Source: Tipula vernalis
Lineage: Eukaryota > Arthropoda > Insecta > Diptera > Tipulidae
Direction: 5' to 3'
DNA: 64,000 nt
NCBI GenBank assembly: GCA_958295665.1
Contig: OY282558.1
Span: 19,157,409 to 19,221,408, forward strand
Shown: in pieces, positions 12,524-23,300 of the stretch
Layout: every line of letters starts with the position of its first letter
How positions within the stretch are numbered: position 1 is the stretch's first letter
Notes under the pieces: model-generated
What the model was told of the DNA's origin: nothing
Databases searched by the model: none
What the model saw: only the letters and a program-made list of their open reading frames with translations
Program-made: the position numbers and the translations under genes

Positions 12524-13450
12524 TGTAGTATAAATTCTGGTAGAGGAAAATTATAATTTTGTTAAAATTTGGTTAAAACTATAGCGTATCCAATTTAAAT
12601 TGAAAGTGCTTACAAGAAGGTTGTTGATAAAAAATGTTTCAAACTTTTTCAGTAGAAAAACATAAAGGAGAGAAAGAAAATATATCAAACGGAAAACAGT
12701 GATTTCAGGAGTTCCTAAAATTATAATTATTGTAAAGCGAACACACCGTAGACAACTGTAAAGAAATAGTCGAAACCAAGCGGCAATCACCAACCAATCA
12801 AAGTGCAACGTTGGCTCCATTCTTCGGATGTACAAATAAAATTGCCAGTTTGTCACCATTCCACTGGGATTGCAGTCAATGCAGTTCTGCTGACCGGAGT
12901 GAAGTTCGAGTGTACTTAACAAAAATCTATCAACGCTTAAAGCTATTAGCTTAAAACTCTTTTTCTCTTTTTAGTATGATCACTATAAACGTGTTTTAAA
13001 AAAGGGAAAAAGGTTCCAGAAGAAAGTGCATTCCACCATTTCAACTTGAGTGAAACAGCTTGCGTTTGGTTTATACAGATAAATTTGCAGCACTCAAAAG
13101 CGTCTTCATTTCTTTTGAAACGGCGCATGAAAATCTGCAGAACAGTACTTTCAAAATACGTATTTTTAATTTAATGACCATACATGGGAGTAAAGTCAAG
13201 GGACCGGTAATACAGATTTCTAGGATTTATATAAAACATCTCAGAAAGAGTATAAAAAATGTATCTCATTGGAAAACCTCAAAATGTATATCTTTATGTG
13301 AGGAAGTAGAAAGCCTCTTGGCGCCAGCTAGTAAAATCACTTTCGGAACTCTAAAGAAGATGCATGGGAATTAGTAATCTGGCAAAATTTAGCTTAAAAT
13401 GAGACAAAGGACAGTTCCATTATAATTGAGGATTTAACTCGAATACTACA
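12524..13450 (-). repeat. 3' LTR of the Gypsy element
   Basis: Ends in 8 bp inverted repeats TGTAGTAT...ATACTACA. On the minus strand it starts directly after a purine-rich tract, AAGGAGGGAGA (13451-13461), as expected for a 3' LTR primed by a polypurine tract. A TATATAAA-like box lies near 13230. Length 927 bp. The outer inverted ends and polypurine tract are seen; the LTR call depends on them because the 5' copy does not match internally. Confidence 0.65.
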
Positions 13451-13472
13451 TCTCCCTCCTTAAGTTACAAAA

Positions 13473-13718
13473 TTAATTGATTATGTATTTTTTGTTTTTT
13501 ACTAACTTCATCTTACAAATATAATCATTATACGTCTTTGGAATTCTTCGTTCTCTATCTGATCTTATTAAAATGCTATCAGAATTATTATTAACAAACG
13601 ATTCATTTTCTGAGTTTACAATGTTAGAATCTCTCGTTAATAAATTTTCCAGTTCACAATTTTCATTAGTTTCTCTAAATGTTACATTTTCCATATCTAC
13701 TTCATTTTTGCACTTTAA
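13473..13718 (-). pseudogene. Gypsy pol C-terminal tail
   Basis: The frame continues from the integrase side of the Tc3-like insertion (from about 15253) into NEVDMENVTFRETN and ends RSDRERRIPKTYNDYICK before a stop at 13473. Arg/Pro-rich tails with a YND motif are usual at the end of Gypsy integrases. The Tc3-like element is inserted at a TA within this frame. The tail itself has no stop. Confidence 0.7.
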
Positions 13719-13720
13719 TA

Positions 13721-15251
13721 CAGCGGAGGCAATATATATAGGGACAACATTTTAATTAAAAAATTGAATATTTAAAATAAGAATTCATATTACTTTTTAT
13801 TCTAGTTTATATACATAAGAAAGGAACTTCAAATAATTATGCCACATTTCGGATTTCGAGTAAACTATTGTCTTTAAAAAATAAAACAAAAAATTCCTGA
13901 AGGCAATATTTATAAGGACAGTTTGCTAATCTGTATTATGTCAGCATCTTATTGTTATCCTAATAATGAGTATTACTTCCTGCTTTTATAATTACTTGTT
14001 GGAGGCGACGAGGCATCGATACTCGAGTTGATATGGTTTTGCAGCAAACTTTGATCAATATTTTTCCATTCTGTGACAATGGATTTACGTAGTTGGGTAA
14101 CCGTTTCAAATTGGCGGCCGTTATGGTAAACGCGGTTAGAAAGTAATGCCCAAACGTTTTCCATTGGATTAAGATCTGGACTAATCGCAGGCCAATGTAA
14201 AACATCAATACCACGTTCTGCAAAAAATGATTTTGTAAGTCGAGCTGAATGTATTGCAGCATTATCTTGCTGGAATACCAATGTTGACCAAGCGTATTAT
14301 CCCCAAAATCAACTAAAACGTCTTCCAACAGATTTACATACTTAGCAGCATTCATTTTAGTTGATACAAAACAAATTAGAGCACGTTCTTTGTAACAAAA
14401 TGCTCCCCATACCACCAGCGAGCCACCCCCATATCCCCCCAATACCATTGCCAACCATCAGGGCCGTCAAGAGAAAACTTTTTCTCATCGCTAAATATGA
14501 CATTATGCCACTCCTCATCCCAAAATTGGTAAACGTCAGCAAATCTCGACCGAGCGATTTTATGCCTTGGTAAAAGTCGCGGACGAGCATCTCGTTTCAT
14601 GTATTTCAGATGTTCCGATTCTTTTAAAATTTGCCAAATACTCCTTTTTTTAATTGGAAGTTGAAGATACTGCCCTATCTGTGCAGGAGACATTGAATCT
14701 TTAACTGCAAGTCTTTTAATCTCTCGTTTGTCACGATCAGTTATCGTTGATTTACGACCACAACGCTTTTTAATGCCATAATTATCTCGTAATGTTACGT
14801 AATTATGCACAAGGGTTTTACTTCTACATATTCTGCTAGCAATTTCACGTAATGTCAAGCCACTTTCATAAAAAGCATCAATTTTGCCGCGCTCCGCCAA
14901 GGTTAATTGTTTTCCTCGTGGCATTTTGTAATTATAACCTACAAAAAATATATTAGCCATTTACAAAAATTTCGACCTAATTTGCAATAATAATATTACG
15001 AAACTTTTCACTTTTACCTCAAAATTAAAAAAAATTATGTTAAATTTCACTTTTGTCCTTATAATTTTTGCCTTTTAACGTTTGTTTTCAAATCAAAATT
15101 TCTAAATGAACTGCACTAGATTGTTCTCTGTTACGCATATTATATATAAAATACTAAAACACAAATAACTGTAAATTTAAAAATTTATACAGTGGTGGAT
15201 TTAGGTGAAATTTCTAATTACAGTTCGTCCCTATATATATTGCCTCCGCTG
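13721..15251 (-). mobile_element. Tc3-like DNA transposon inserted in the Gypsy element
   Basis: Perfect 25 bp terminal inverted repeats (13721-13745 and 15227-15251) start CAGCGGAGGCAATATATATA and are flanked by TA on both sides (13719-13720 and 15252-15253), the Tc1/mariner target. Degenerate internal copies of the terminus (GGCAATATTTATAAGGACAG near 13902; a TTGTCCTTATAATTTTTGCC copy near 15053) give an IR/DR arrangement. Length is 1531 bp with one transposase gene on the minus strand. The perfect ends indicate a fairly recent insertion, younger than the Gypsy host. Confidence 0.93.
13960..14924 (-). pseudogene. Tc3-like DD34E transposase, frameshifted
   Basis: Would catalyse cut-and-paste transposition of the surrounding element. 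Start Met-Pro-Arg-Gly-Lys at 14924 begins the N-terminal helix-turn-helix (LTLAERGKI..., LREIASRICRS), followed by a GRKSTITDRDKR linker. The catalytic triad is present in separate frames: Asp in IFSDEKKFSLDGPDG, Asp in FQQDNAAIHSA and Glu in SPDLNPMENVW, with 34 residues between the last two. The C-terminus SMPRRLQQVIIKAGSNTHY is back in the frame ending at 13960. At least two frameshifts (near 14440-14380 and near 14000-14280) disable it. The length of about 320 codons is normal for the family. Confidence 0.9.
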
Positions 15252-15252
15252 T

Positions 15253-15744
15253 ATGCATTTCTTTAATTGATTTACATGTCCTCTTTTAGTTATAGACCCT
15301 ATTATTATGATATAAATGAGATTGCTTTCTCGCTCTACGATTTGCGCTTTTACCCATTTAGCATATTTAATATCTTGTCTTAAACAAAGTACATACATTT
15401 TCGCCTTTCATAAATGCGTCAATTTTTTTATTTACTCGTATATTGTTTGTATTTTCATTGTATTTTTCTCAGGTAAATCTTACATTTTTTTTATTTAAAT
15501 TTTCGTATTTTTTATTGCATGTTTGAAGATTTCTTTTAATTTTATCTAAATAAATGTTTGGTTCGAAACTAAATATTTTATGCGAGGGAATGAAATTTTT
15601 TTCAATACTTGGTAAATTATTATGGCTAAACAAAAATTTTCTTAATATTTTCGTTAAATCGAAACTATACCCGGAACTATTATTTTCTAAAATAAATCTC
15701 TTTAATGTTGCTTTAGTAGTCTGAACAGCTCTTTCAGCCTGACC
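15253..15744 (-). pseudogene. Gypsy integrase, distal part
   Basis: Minus-strand translation starts GQAERAVQTTKATLKRFI, which carries the catalytic Glu region of the retroviral-type integrase core (NGQAE). It then continues through NNLPSIEKNFIPSHKIFSF-like linker sequence to KYAKWVKAQIVERE before the Tc3-like insertion. There is one stop near 15470 and one frameshift near 15370. The proximal half lies across the 597 bp insertion at 15745-16341. Confidence 0.75.
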
Positions 15745-16341
15745 TGTAGTGGTTCCTCTACAATACCGCTAAACTGCGCGGTTCTAATTTGATGTCTCGG
15801 AAACCACTAACATCTACTTGGTTTTTTTCTGACTCCAATTAATTAAACACAATCACCATTTATAATAAATAATAATAATTTTATTTTATTTTAATTATAA
15901 GTTTTTATTTTTATATTTTCACAATTTTATAAAATATACAAAATTTAGTGTGTATTTAATTTCCATAAGATGGTCACCGCAATAATGATCTTTTTTCGTT
16001 TTTTTTAATTCATACCTTTATTGTTTATCCATTATCATTATTGCGATGATGATAGAGATACATACATGAGTTATACAATATTTATTTCTTATTCTAAATA
16101 AATGAATCAAATATACATAATATAATTAGAGAGAAATACTGAACAAGCAAGAATTTAATTTCCGTCATTCTATCCATTGTAGCAAGCGATATGGCATACT
16201 GGAACACATTGTATGTTATGTCCATAACAATCTCTCATTCGTTTTTGTCATTCCTTTTAAAGATTTGAATTTTTATATTTTTGTTCATTCAACAATAGGG
16301 TGCAACTGGGCATGAATAATGCACTTGTTGATTGCACCATA
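15745..16341. mobile_element. 597 bp insertion in integrase, solo-LTR-like
   Basis: Flanked by a direct repeat GACC (15741-15744 and 16342-16345). Removing the insert plus one copy rejoins the integrase frame exactly (...SSNG/QAERAV...). A 4 bp duplication fits LTR integration. The plus-strand start TGTAGTGGTTCC is LTR-like (its complement ends CACTACA), but the other end (CACCATA) is not a canonical terminus. There is no coding content and no long terminal inverted repeat, so a solo LTR is the best guess and another small element is possible. Confidence 0.65.
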
Positions 16342-16345
16342 GACC

Positions 16346-16881
16346 ATTACTCGATGGTGGACATATGGTGGAGAATGTATCAACTTTATACCCTTTAGTT
16401 CACAAAACCTACCAAAATGTTCGCTTCCGAAAGGAGGTCCATTATCTGAAACCAAAGTGTTGGGAAACCCGAAAATTCGAAAGATATTTTCTAACTGCTC
16501 TACTAATTTATATGCATTTGTCCCATTCATTTGTATCACTTCCAACCACCTACTGTATGCATCACCTAATATTAAAAATTCTTTCCCATAAAAATGAAAA
16601 AAGTCAACGTGCACTCGCTCAAAAGGATGTTTACATTCTCGGCCATGTTGTAAATGTTTTATTTGATTTTGTATTCCTTGTTAACTGACATGCCTCACAT
16701 TCATTCACAAACTTATCCAAGTCTCTATCGATACCTTCCCAATGTACATACCGACGTGCTAGTATTTTCATTTTTACTATGCCGCAATGATTCATATGTA
16801 ACAATTTCAACACCGTATCCTTTATTGCAAGCAATATTTTTCTACTGTAAGAAATTCATACTTAGAATAATAATTTCTTAG
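16346..16881 (-). pseudogene. Gypsy integrase, proximal part (HHCC and two catalytic Asp)
   Basis: The zinc-binding N-terminus is visible as LLHMNHCGIVKMK ... ECEACQL (16834-16631), followed after a frame change by the core: MHVDFFHFYGKEF with the first Asp and LVSDNGPPFGSEHFG with the second. It runs to SPPY near 16365, where an extra base precedes the SSNG that abuts the insertion. Separating the third catalytic residue onto the other side of a 597 bp insert makes the enzyme non-functional regardless of the frameshifts. Confidence 0.8.
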
Positions 16882-17059
16882 CTTACTTTTTAGATTACTT
16901 ACATTAAATCCATTTCTAACGCAATTAATTACTTCTTGTAAGAATGTATCTTTCTAGTTTTATTACGAATTAACTCAATATTTAACTTAATTGAATTTTC
17001 TTCTTCAATATGATTATTTTCCATTCTACTTTCTTCTACTAAATCTTCTTCTGAAATTA

Positions 17060-18464
17060 TATCTTTAATTGGGATTCGACTGAGACAATCAGCATTTTCA
17101 TTATCGGTTCCTTTGCGATATTTTACTATGAAATCAAATATTGATAATCTATTTAAATACCTTTGTAACCTGGTAACTAAGACTACTGCCTGACCTCTTT
17201 TAAGATAATAAATAAATAATTTTATTTGAAAATATTCCTACAAGTGGTTTGTGATCGGTATACACTACAATTTGACGACCAAATACATATTTATAGAATT
17301 TTTCTATTGCGAAAACAATCGCTAACGCCTCGCGATGTAAAATCGGGTAATTTTTTTCAGCTACTGTTAATGTTCTTGACGCAAAAATTACTGGTTTCTC
17401 TGCGCCACTGACAATGTAACACATTATTCCGCTCAAGCCTACATCACTTGCATCACAAACAATAACTATCTCCTTATTTGGATCATAGTCACTTTTACAT
17501 TCTTCAAAACTTTCCATACATTTTTCATCCCAAAGCCATTTAGCTCCTTTTTTAAATAACCGATAAAAAACACTACATTTTTGATTCAAGTTTGGCATAA
17601 ATTTCGCGTAATAATTCAATAATCCGATAAAAGACTTTAGTTGAGTTAGATTCGTAGGATGTGGTGCATCTACAATTGCCTGAATTTTCCCTTTGCTTGG
17701 ACTAACCCCTTTTGATGATACCTCATGACCTAGGTATGTAAGTTTTTCAACAAAGAATCTACATTTCTCGAAATTCACTTTCACATTAAATTCATTTAAT
17801 CTATCCAACACAATCATTAATCTTCCGTGCAGCTCCTGCAATGTTTCTGCACCTATCAAAATATCATCAATGTAAGCAAATGTTTTAGGAATGTCCTTTA
17901 GAATCTGATCTATTATTGACTAAAAAATTGAAGCTGCTGGCTTTACGTCAAACGGTAATCGTTTGTACTTAAAAATTCGTTTGTGTGTATTTATCACCAA
18001 TATATTTTGTGCACTTGTACTGAGCTTTAATTGTGTGTACGCACCTTTCAAGTCTAAAGATATAAAATAATTACAATCCACTAAACATGTTAAAACTTCG
18101 TCGATAACTGGTAAAGGATAAAACTGAGCTTTGATGAATTTGTTGACCGTAACGGAACAGTCAATACATAATTTAATCTTGTTATTAGGCTTGGGCACGA
18201 CTACGATTGGTGAAGCCCACTCTGCAAATTCGACTTTCTCGATAATACCTTCATTCTCCAATGAACTCAATTCTTTTTCAACCAAATCTCTATAGTTAAA
18301 TGGCAACGTATATGCCTTATGAAAAATCGGTACACGGTTATCAACTAAATTCAAATTTACCTCGAACTTTTCTATTGACTTACTAAGATCGCCATCGAAA
18401 AGCTTCCCAAATTTATATGATTTTAAATGTTCCGAAAATTGTAAGAGAATTCAATCCAGTTTCG
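17060..18464 (-). pseudogene. Gypsy reverse transcriptase and RNase H
   Basis: Copies element RNA to DNA and degrades the RNA strand. The RT starts near 18450 (FSEHLKSYKFGKLF), continues through KELSSLENEGIIEKV, FISLDLKGAY (first catalytic Asp) and LPFDVKPAASIF, then reaches TFAYIDDILIGAE (YxDD box) near 17870. A single TAG at 17920-17922 replaces the Gln expected after SIF; otherwise the frame is open to about 17200. The RNase H has VIVCDASDVGLSG, LHREALAIVFAI and VYTDHKPL. It then drifts out of frame but still shows DNENADCLSRIP near 17090. The fingers motif reads LCIDCSVTVNK. Confidence 0.88.
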
Positions 18465-18467
18465 AAC

Positions 18468-18689
18468 TGATGAGCTTATGATTATGAAAAAATCAATCTT
18501 CTCATCAGGCCGCGGCGACTGGACTGATTATACCACAATTTACATTCTATATATACAGAATGTGCTGTGCGTTAAGTATTAGCGAATCATAACTAATACA
18601 GATAAATTCTCTTACAATCTCTAACATCAACACATTCATAAACCATATTTATTCTAAATAAATTTCTCCAATACGGAAATAATAAATCT
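18468..18689. mobile_element. 222 bp insertion between protease and RT
   Basis: The minus-strand protease frame ends RMSMLV and the RT side resumes RNWIE; in this retroelement group the protease normally runs directly into a GRNWL-like motif. The intervening 222 bp is flanked by AAC on both sides (18465-18467 and 18690-18692). No coding content is seen. A 14 bp perfect inverted pair (ATTGTAAGAGAATT at 18438-18451 and its complement at 18605-18618) straddles one border and may be fortuitous. Confidence 0.4.
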
Positions 18690-18949
18690 AACCAACATAC
18701 TCATCCGTTTAAGTGTATCAACAATAATTAAATCGGCTTGGGCAAAACCTTCGTTTTCATTTAATTTAACACTTACGCGCATTTTACCCTTTACTTGTAT
18801 CTTATCGCCCGTTAGTACGGATAGTGGAATTCCTTGTTCGAAAATTTCTAAATGTGCGAAATACTTATGATAATCTGTTAGCGTACATAAGCTGATACAT
18901 GCTCCTGTATCTACCTCCATAAACAAATCGTATTTTTCTATAAAAACTT
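18690..18949 (-). pseudogene. Gypsy aspartic protease
   Basis: Reads FIEKYDLFMEVDTGACISLC, with the catalytic DTGA of retropepsins, followed by LSVLTGDKIQVKGKMRVSV and the hydrophobic ADLIIVDTLKRMSMLV strand. This is about 80 residues, typical for a Gypsy protease domain. It would process the Gag-Pol polyprotein. The frame is intact up to the insertion at 18689. Confidence 0.8.
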
Positions 18950-19175
18950 AATATACGAGTATTCAACATTTGCAATTTTAGATTTTTGAATTAAACTTTT
19001 CTACTGAATTTTACGTTTCCCTCATAATTTAATTCTACTTGATTATCCGATTTGGTAGCATTATCATTATTTTCGTTACTGTAACTAATATTATCTATAT
19101 GAATATTCTTATATTATCTACGCGATTATCGTTATTAACGTCACTTAAATTTAAATTTCCAAAATTTATGCTTTC

Positions 19176-20061
19176 TTAACCTTCCTCAATAACATCCACG
19201 CGGTTATTTGAAACATAAACATTATCTTTTTCGGTAAAATTATTCTTATTACTATTGTTATAATTATTACTATTTCTATTTGTAAATCTACTATTATAAT
19301 GATTAAACTTACTCCGGCTGTTGTGTTGATATCCCCTCGGTTTCGCTGACGGACCAACTTTTGCGATATGCTCTATACCTTGACACGTGTAACATCTTGT
19401 TCCTGTGTTTATGACCAACGATCTTGATTCACTTCTGTTTTGATGGTTTGAAAATCCTCCTCTTGAACGCTTTCTTCCATTCCTTGGTGTCCTCGACAAA
19501 AACTCCTCTCTCTGCCAATATAATTGATTTGACTTTGGCTTTCGCTTTCCATTTGTTTCAATTCTCTTTCTACAGTCTCGATCGCAATTGCTTTATCTAG
19601 CACTGATCTCCATTCACATTTGTCATCTAACGCCATTAAATTTGCTTTCATCCTTTTGCCCTCAATCCTGTTATGAATTGGTTTCTCATTGCCTTTTCCT
19701 TATAGTCCCCGAAATCGCACGACTCGGCCATCATCATTAATTCGACTCCAAATTCATTTACTGTTTCGCATTGTTTTTGGTATCGTCTACCAAATTTTAT
19801 GGCATTTGTACAAGGATTTGATCGGGTAGCAAATTGTGTTTTACATTTTGCCACAATTTCTTCATATTTTAATTCTTGAGGTTTTTTGGCAAACAAGTTT
19901 GTCTTAATTTACTGCATGCATCTGCACCAATCATATTGCACAACAGTAACACTTTGTATTTCTCGTCTTCGAGCTTATTTAATTCGAAATATATCTCTAA
20001 TTCGTTCCAGATATTCTGTTATAATTTCACCTTGGATATATGGTTCTAAAATTCCAACCAT
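19176..20061 (-). pseudogene. Gypsy gag
   Basis: Likely start at 20061 (MVGILEPYIQGEI...EYLERI). It then continues in shifted frames with NKLEDEKYKVLLLCNMIGA, KKPQELKYEEIVAKCKTQFA, QCETVNEFGVELMMMAESCD and NQFITGLRAKG. This is the conserved capsid-like order of Gypsy gag. Near the C-terminus CYTCQGIEHIAKVG is a CCHC zinc knuckle whose last Cys is Gly. At least three frameshifts. It would package element RNA into virus-like particles. Confidence 0.8.
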
Positions 20062-20177
20062 TTGTTTAGCCGTCTTTGATTTACACAAATACGGTTAAAA
20101 GTTTTTTTTTTCACTTATAATCTTTTTTTCTATTTTCTTTATACGTATACCAAATATCCCTTTTTTTACATATTTAT

Positions 20178-20188
20178 CCTCGTCGCCA
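20178..20188 (-). other. Putative primer-binding site
   Basis: Minus-strand TGGCGACGAGG lies about 10 bp inside the putative 5' LTR end and upstream of gag. TGG plus a tRNA 3'-end-like sequence is the expected form of a minus-strand primer site; the tRNA was not identified. Confidence 0.5.
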
Positions 20189-20198
20189 GTTTTATGTC

Positions 20199-20366
20199 TG
20201 TTATTAAAACACGTCTTTCTTTGCTCACTATTTATTTATTTCTCCTCTTACATCTCTTATTTCTAAGGTCTGATTGACATAAATGCATGAATGTAATAGT
20301 ATGTTTAACGTGTATACGTGGTACTACCCATGCAACCGATACATTTGATTCAACTCGAATACAACA
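20199..20366 (-). repeat. Putative 5' LTR remnant
   Basis: On the minus strand it begins TGTTGTATTCGAGTTGAATC, matching 18 of 20 bases of the 3' LTR start (13450), and it ends ...AATAACA just before the primer-binding site. It is only 168 bp and the interior does not match the 927 bp 3' LTR, so the boundaries are uncertain. Confidence 0.35.
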
Positions 20367-23300
20367 ATTCTCACCTCAGATCACTGGTGTATTGCGTTTA
20401 ACATTAATTAAGGAAGTCTGTAGGAGGCTGAAGAATACGGCCAAAAGAACTAATCTTGTGGCTGATTGGTGACATTGTTTAGTGGTTCAAAAAGAATCTA
20501 AAAGAACTTAAAGAACCACTCACAAAATTTCGTCGATCAACTTCTGGGAGGACATTAATAATCTTTCGGATGCGGAAAGGCTTAACAGTATATTGGTTTA
20601 AAACCATGCTTGGTGACTTGATGTTCTTCGTTTTCCAAACGGGTGGGGGGTGGGGAGGGAGGGTAACCCCTTCCAGGAAGATTTGTGACCTCTTCCAAAA
20701 ACGACTGTGTTCTCCTTTGTTCCGTACAAGGGTCGTGTTCCTAATGGCATGTTTTTCCTCTTATTTAGAATCATTTTCCCTAACTGTTCCAAGGGCACAT
20801 TCCTTTTGATGCTGTTCCACTTTTGTGGAGTACAAGTGGAATTGTAATCCTTACTTAGATTACGCTGTCTCTTATTTGTCTGGCGTCTACCTATCTTAAA
20901 TCATTGAAAATAATCATCAACAGGTTTATTATAAATCATTGTTTAAATGAGTTTAATATGTTTCGAAGATTGTAAGAGAATCCAATCCATCATTGTTTGT
21001 CTAAAACTCCACTCGGTGACGTGCAGCATGCATTACAATCTGTTCCCTCCCCAATTGCAATCCTTCCTCAAGAATACTTTGACTGTCTCCAATTGGTCAA
21101 GCAATGTAGATGCTACATCAAACCACTTTGCTCCCGTGATAGTATTACATTTATCTAATTTTGCTCTTTATTTCAGAAAATAGCAATTGTGGCACTACAC
21201 CAAAAATCTATATATGAGGACTCTGTCAAGGATGACTGCATTCACTCAAGTACGCAGCAAGTTAACGGGGTTCGATTACTTTGAAATGTTTAGTACCTCT
21301 TTTGCGTAGAGTAGAAACTTTCTTCTATACCTTGGTTCGAATGTATTCAGTTTGTTAAGGCTTATGTGAATTGGGAGAGAATTCCTACTTTGCACTAAGA
21401 TCCCATTGAGTGCGGACCCTCCTGTGGGTTCCAACCAATTTTAATAATAATAACAATAAAACTCCCACTTTTATGCATACAAATTCATTTCAAAAATTTA
21501 TGTCCTTTTGTTAACAGCTCAGAAGCTACATCGTTCGAAATTTCGAGGTTTTCAGGGGAAAAATGATTAGTTCAATAGATCGGAACATTAGAGGTTCACT
21601 TGGTCACTAATTTTGTTGCCTCCAGCCTATATGTGATGGAGATATTTTTTGAGACAATATAGTAAATAAATCGATTGTAAAAGATTACTCACGGATGACA
21701 GGCGGCTAAATGATGGATTACAGAAAATAACTGAAAATTTGGAAACATCTAATGTGAGATTATGTTTCTTAATTTTTTTTTTCTTATGTCCAGATGATGA
21801 GACAATTCAAGTTTTTCTTATTTCCCTTATGTCAATTTCGATATGATTTATTAACAAATCCATTTTTGTGAATTACCTGTATATAGGATACAAATGACTA
21901 CAAAAATGTTTTATGAATAACAGATAACAGTTATATTGTATTATATGTAAAATAAGCTCAATTTTTAGTTAAAATGTCATAGATAATTATCACTTTTATT
22001 GATTGCAGTAATATCATATAATTAAATTTGGAATATATTTTATATACTCGTATAATCACCGGTTTGATTAAGTGAATTGATTAAGCACTAAAAATTAAAT
22101 TATGATTATACAAAAGCGAAATATATGTACAATGTACATACATTAATTAAATAAATAAAACGACAGTGCAGGTTGGTTGGTGCCTGATCGTACTAGTTAG
22201 TTTTAGCGCCATTTTATTATGAGGAGTACGGTAATCACCTGTTTTATGAGGAGTACGGTAATCACCCACTTCCCACTGGGTCCTATATATGCCTGTCATT
22301 TTTATGGGCCTTATATAGATGGAAAATCAAAAATAACCTGTAGTCGTGCGCCCTCGATTTGTTTCATGACCCTTGTTAACATTAGTAAAACAAAAAAAAA
22401 AGTTCCGGTGAAAAGTTAATCATTTTGGTAATGACCTCAATTACTATTCCGAAAATATGCCCCAAAAAAAGTTCAATAAATTACGTAGAAATTCAAAACC
22501 GCCTGATCCGTTATTATTCTAACAAGTTTCATATTAACATAGACGTCTGTAATTTCATTAGAATTTTTTTCGCTATAAACCACAATGGGATTAAGTAGAA
22601 AAGCAACGGCAATATTTCTTTCATAAGCGTAAATTATATTCTACCAACGGTGCTGTTATATAAACTTTTGTTGAGTTGGATTATTTTTTTCTGTTTATTT
22701 TAAGAAGAAATATGCAAAAAAAAAAAAAAATAAAGTTAAACATACTTAAGGCCTTCTAAAATAATTAATTTTCACTGATAAACAAAACTTTCGTGAAAAA
22801 CTAATACATCTCCTAATTACCCCCAAGATAGAAAAATATAAAAAAGGTATAAAAAAAAGAAAAAGCAAACACTTTACTACGAATTGTATAATCAATCTTC
22901 GCCTTTCAAAAAGCAAATAATCTTGTCTATTAACATCACAATTAATTTATTCGTTTCTCGTGTTTTTCATGCTGTGCAAATTTTTCACCAAAATAATTTT
23001 CCACCGAATAATGAAGTATTAATAATTTTGTTGCTGTTGTATTATATACTAAAGGTGAAACACAAAAACGAATCCTTTCCATCTTTGGGATTTGTGTCAT
23101 TAAATTGAGATAAAGTTTTACGATACCAAAACCTTTTTGTTTTGTAATTTTATTATCATTTTCTGGCATATCTCAAATGCATTAATTAAATGACATTAAT
23201 ATTATAAAATCATCAGCGTATAAAATGTTTGAGCACAGCACATAAAAATGTCAAACATTTAATTTACTTTTAATGTGTTTAGGAACTGATAAGCTTTCGT

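Larger units (their letters stand above)
12524..20366 (-). mobile_element. Ty3/Gypsy LTR retrotransposon, nested and decayed
   Basis: Read on the minus strand: 5' LTR remnant, primer-binding site, gag, protease, RT, RNase H, integrase, polypurine tract and 3' LTR. The domain order (integrase after RNase H) is that of Ty3/Gypsy. The VEKEL...EGIIEKVEFAEWASP stretch before the RT core and the single DTGA protease resemble the mag/K02A2.6 group (inference). Three later insertions interrupt it: 13721-15251, 15745-16341 and 18468-18689. Stops and frameshifts in every domain mark it as inactive. There is no envelope gene. The two LTRs match only at their outer ends, which is unexplained. Confidence 0.85.

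Noticed and set aside
12551..12922. 123-codon minus-strand frame with hydrophobic segments
   Set aside because: It lies wholly inside the 3' LTR. The composition is that of AT-rich LTR sequence and no domain is visible.
18440..18616. Solo LTR with TGTAAGAGAATT...AATTCTCTTACA ends
   Set aside because: No target duplication, and the left end overlaps sequence that reads as Gypsy coding (RNWIE...SEHLKSYKFG). A different insert boundary fits the protein better.
20947..21183. Possible small host gene
   Set aside because: Frame starts in sequence resembling the Gypsy protease/RT junction and shows no domain or splice signals.
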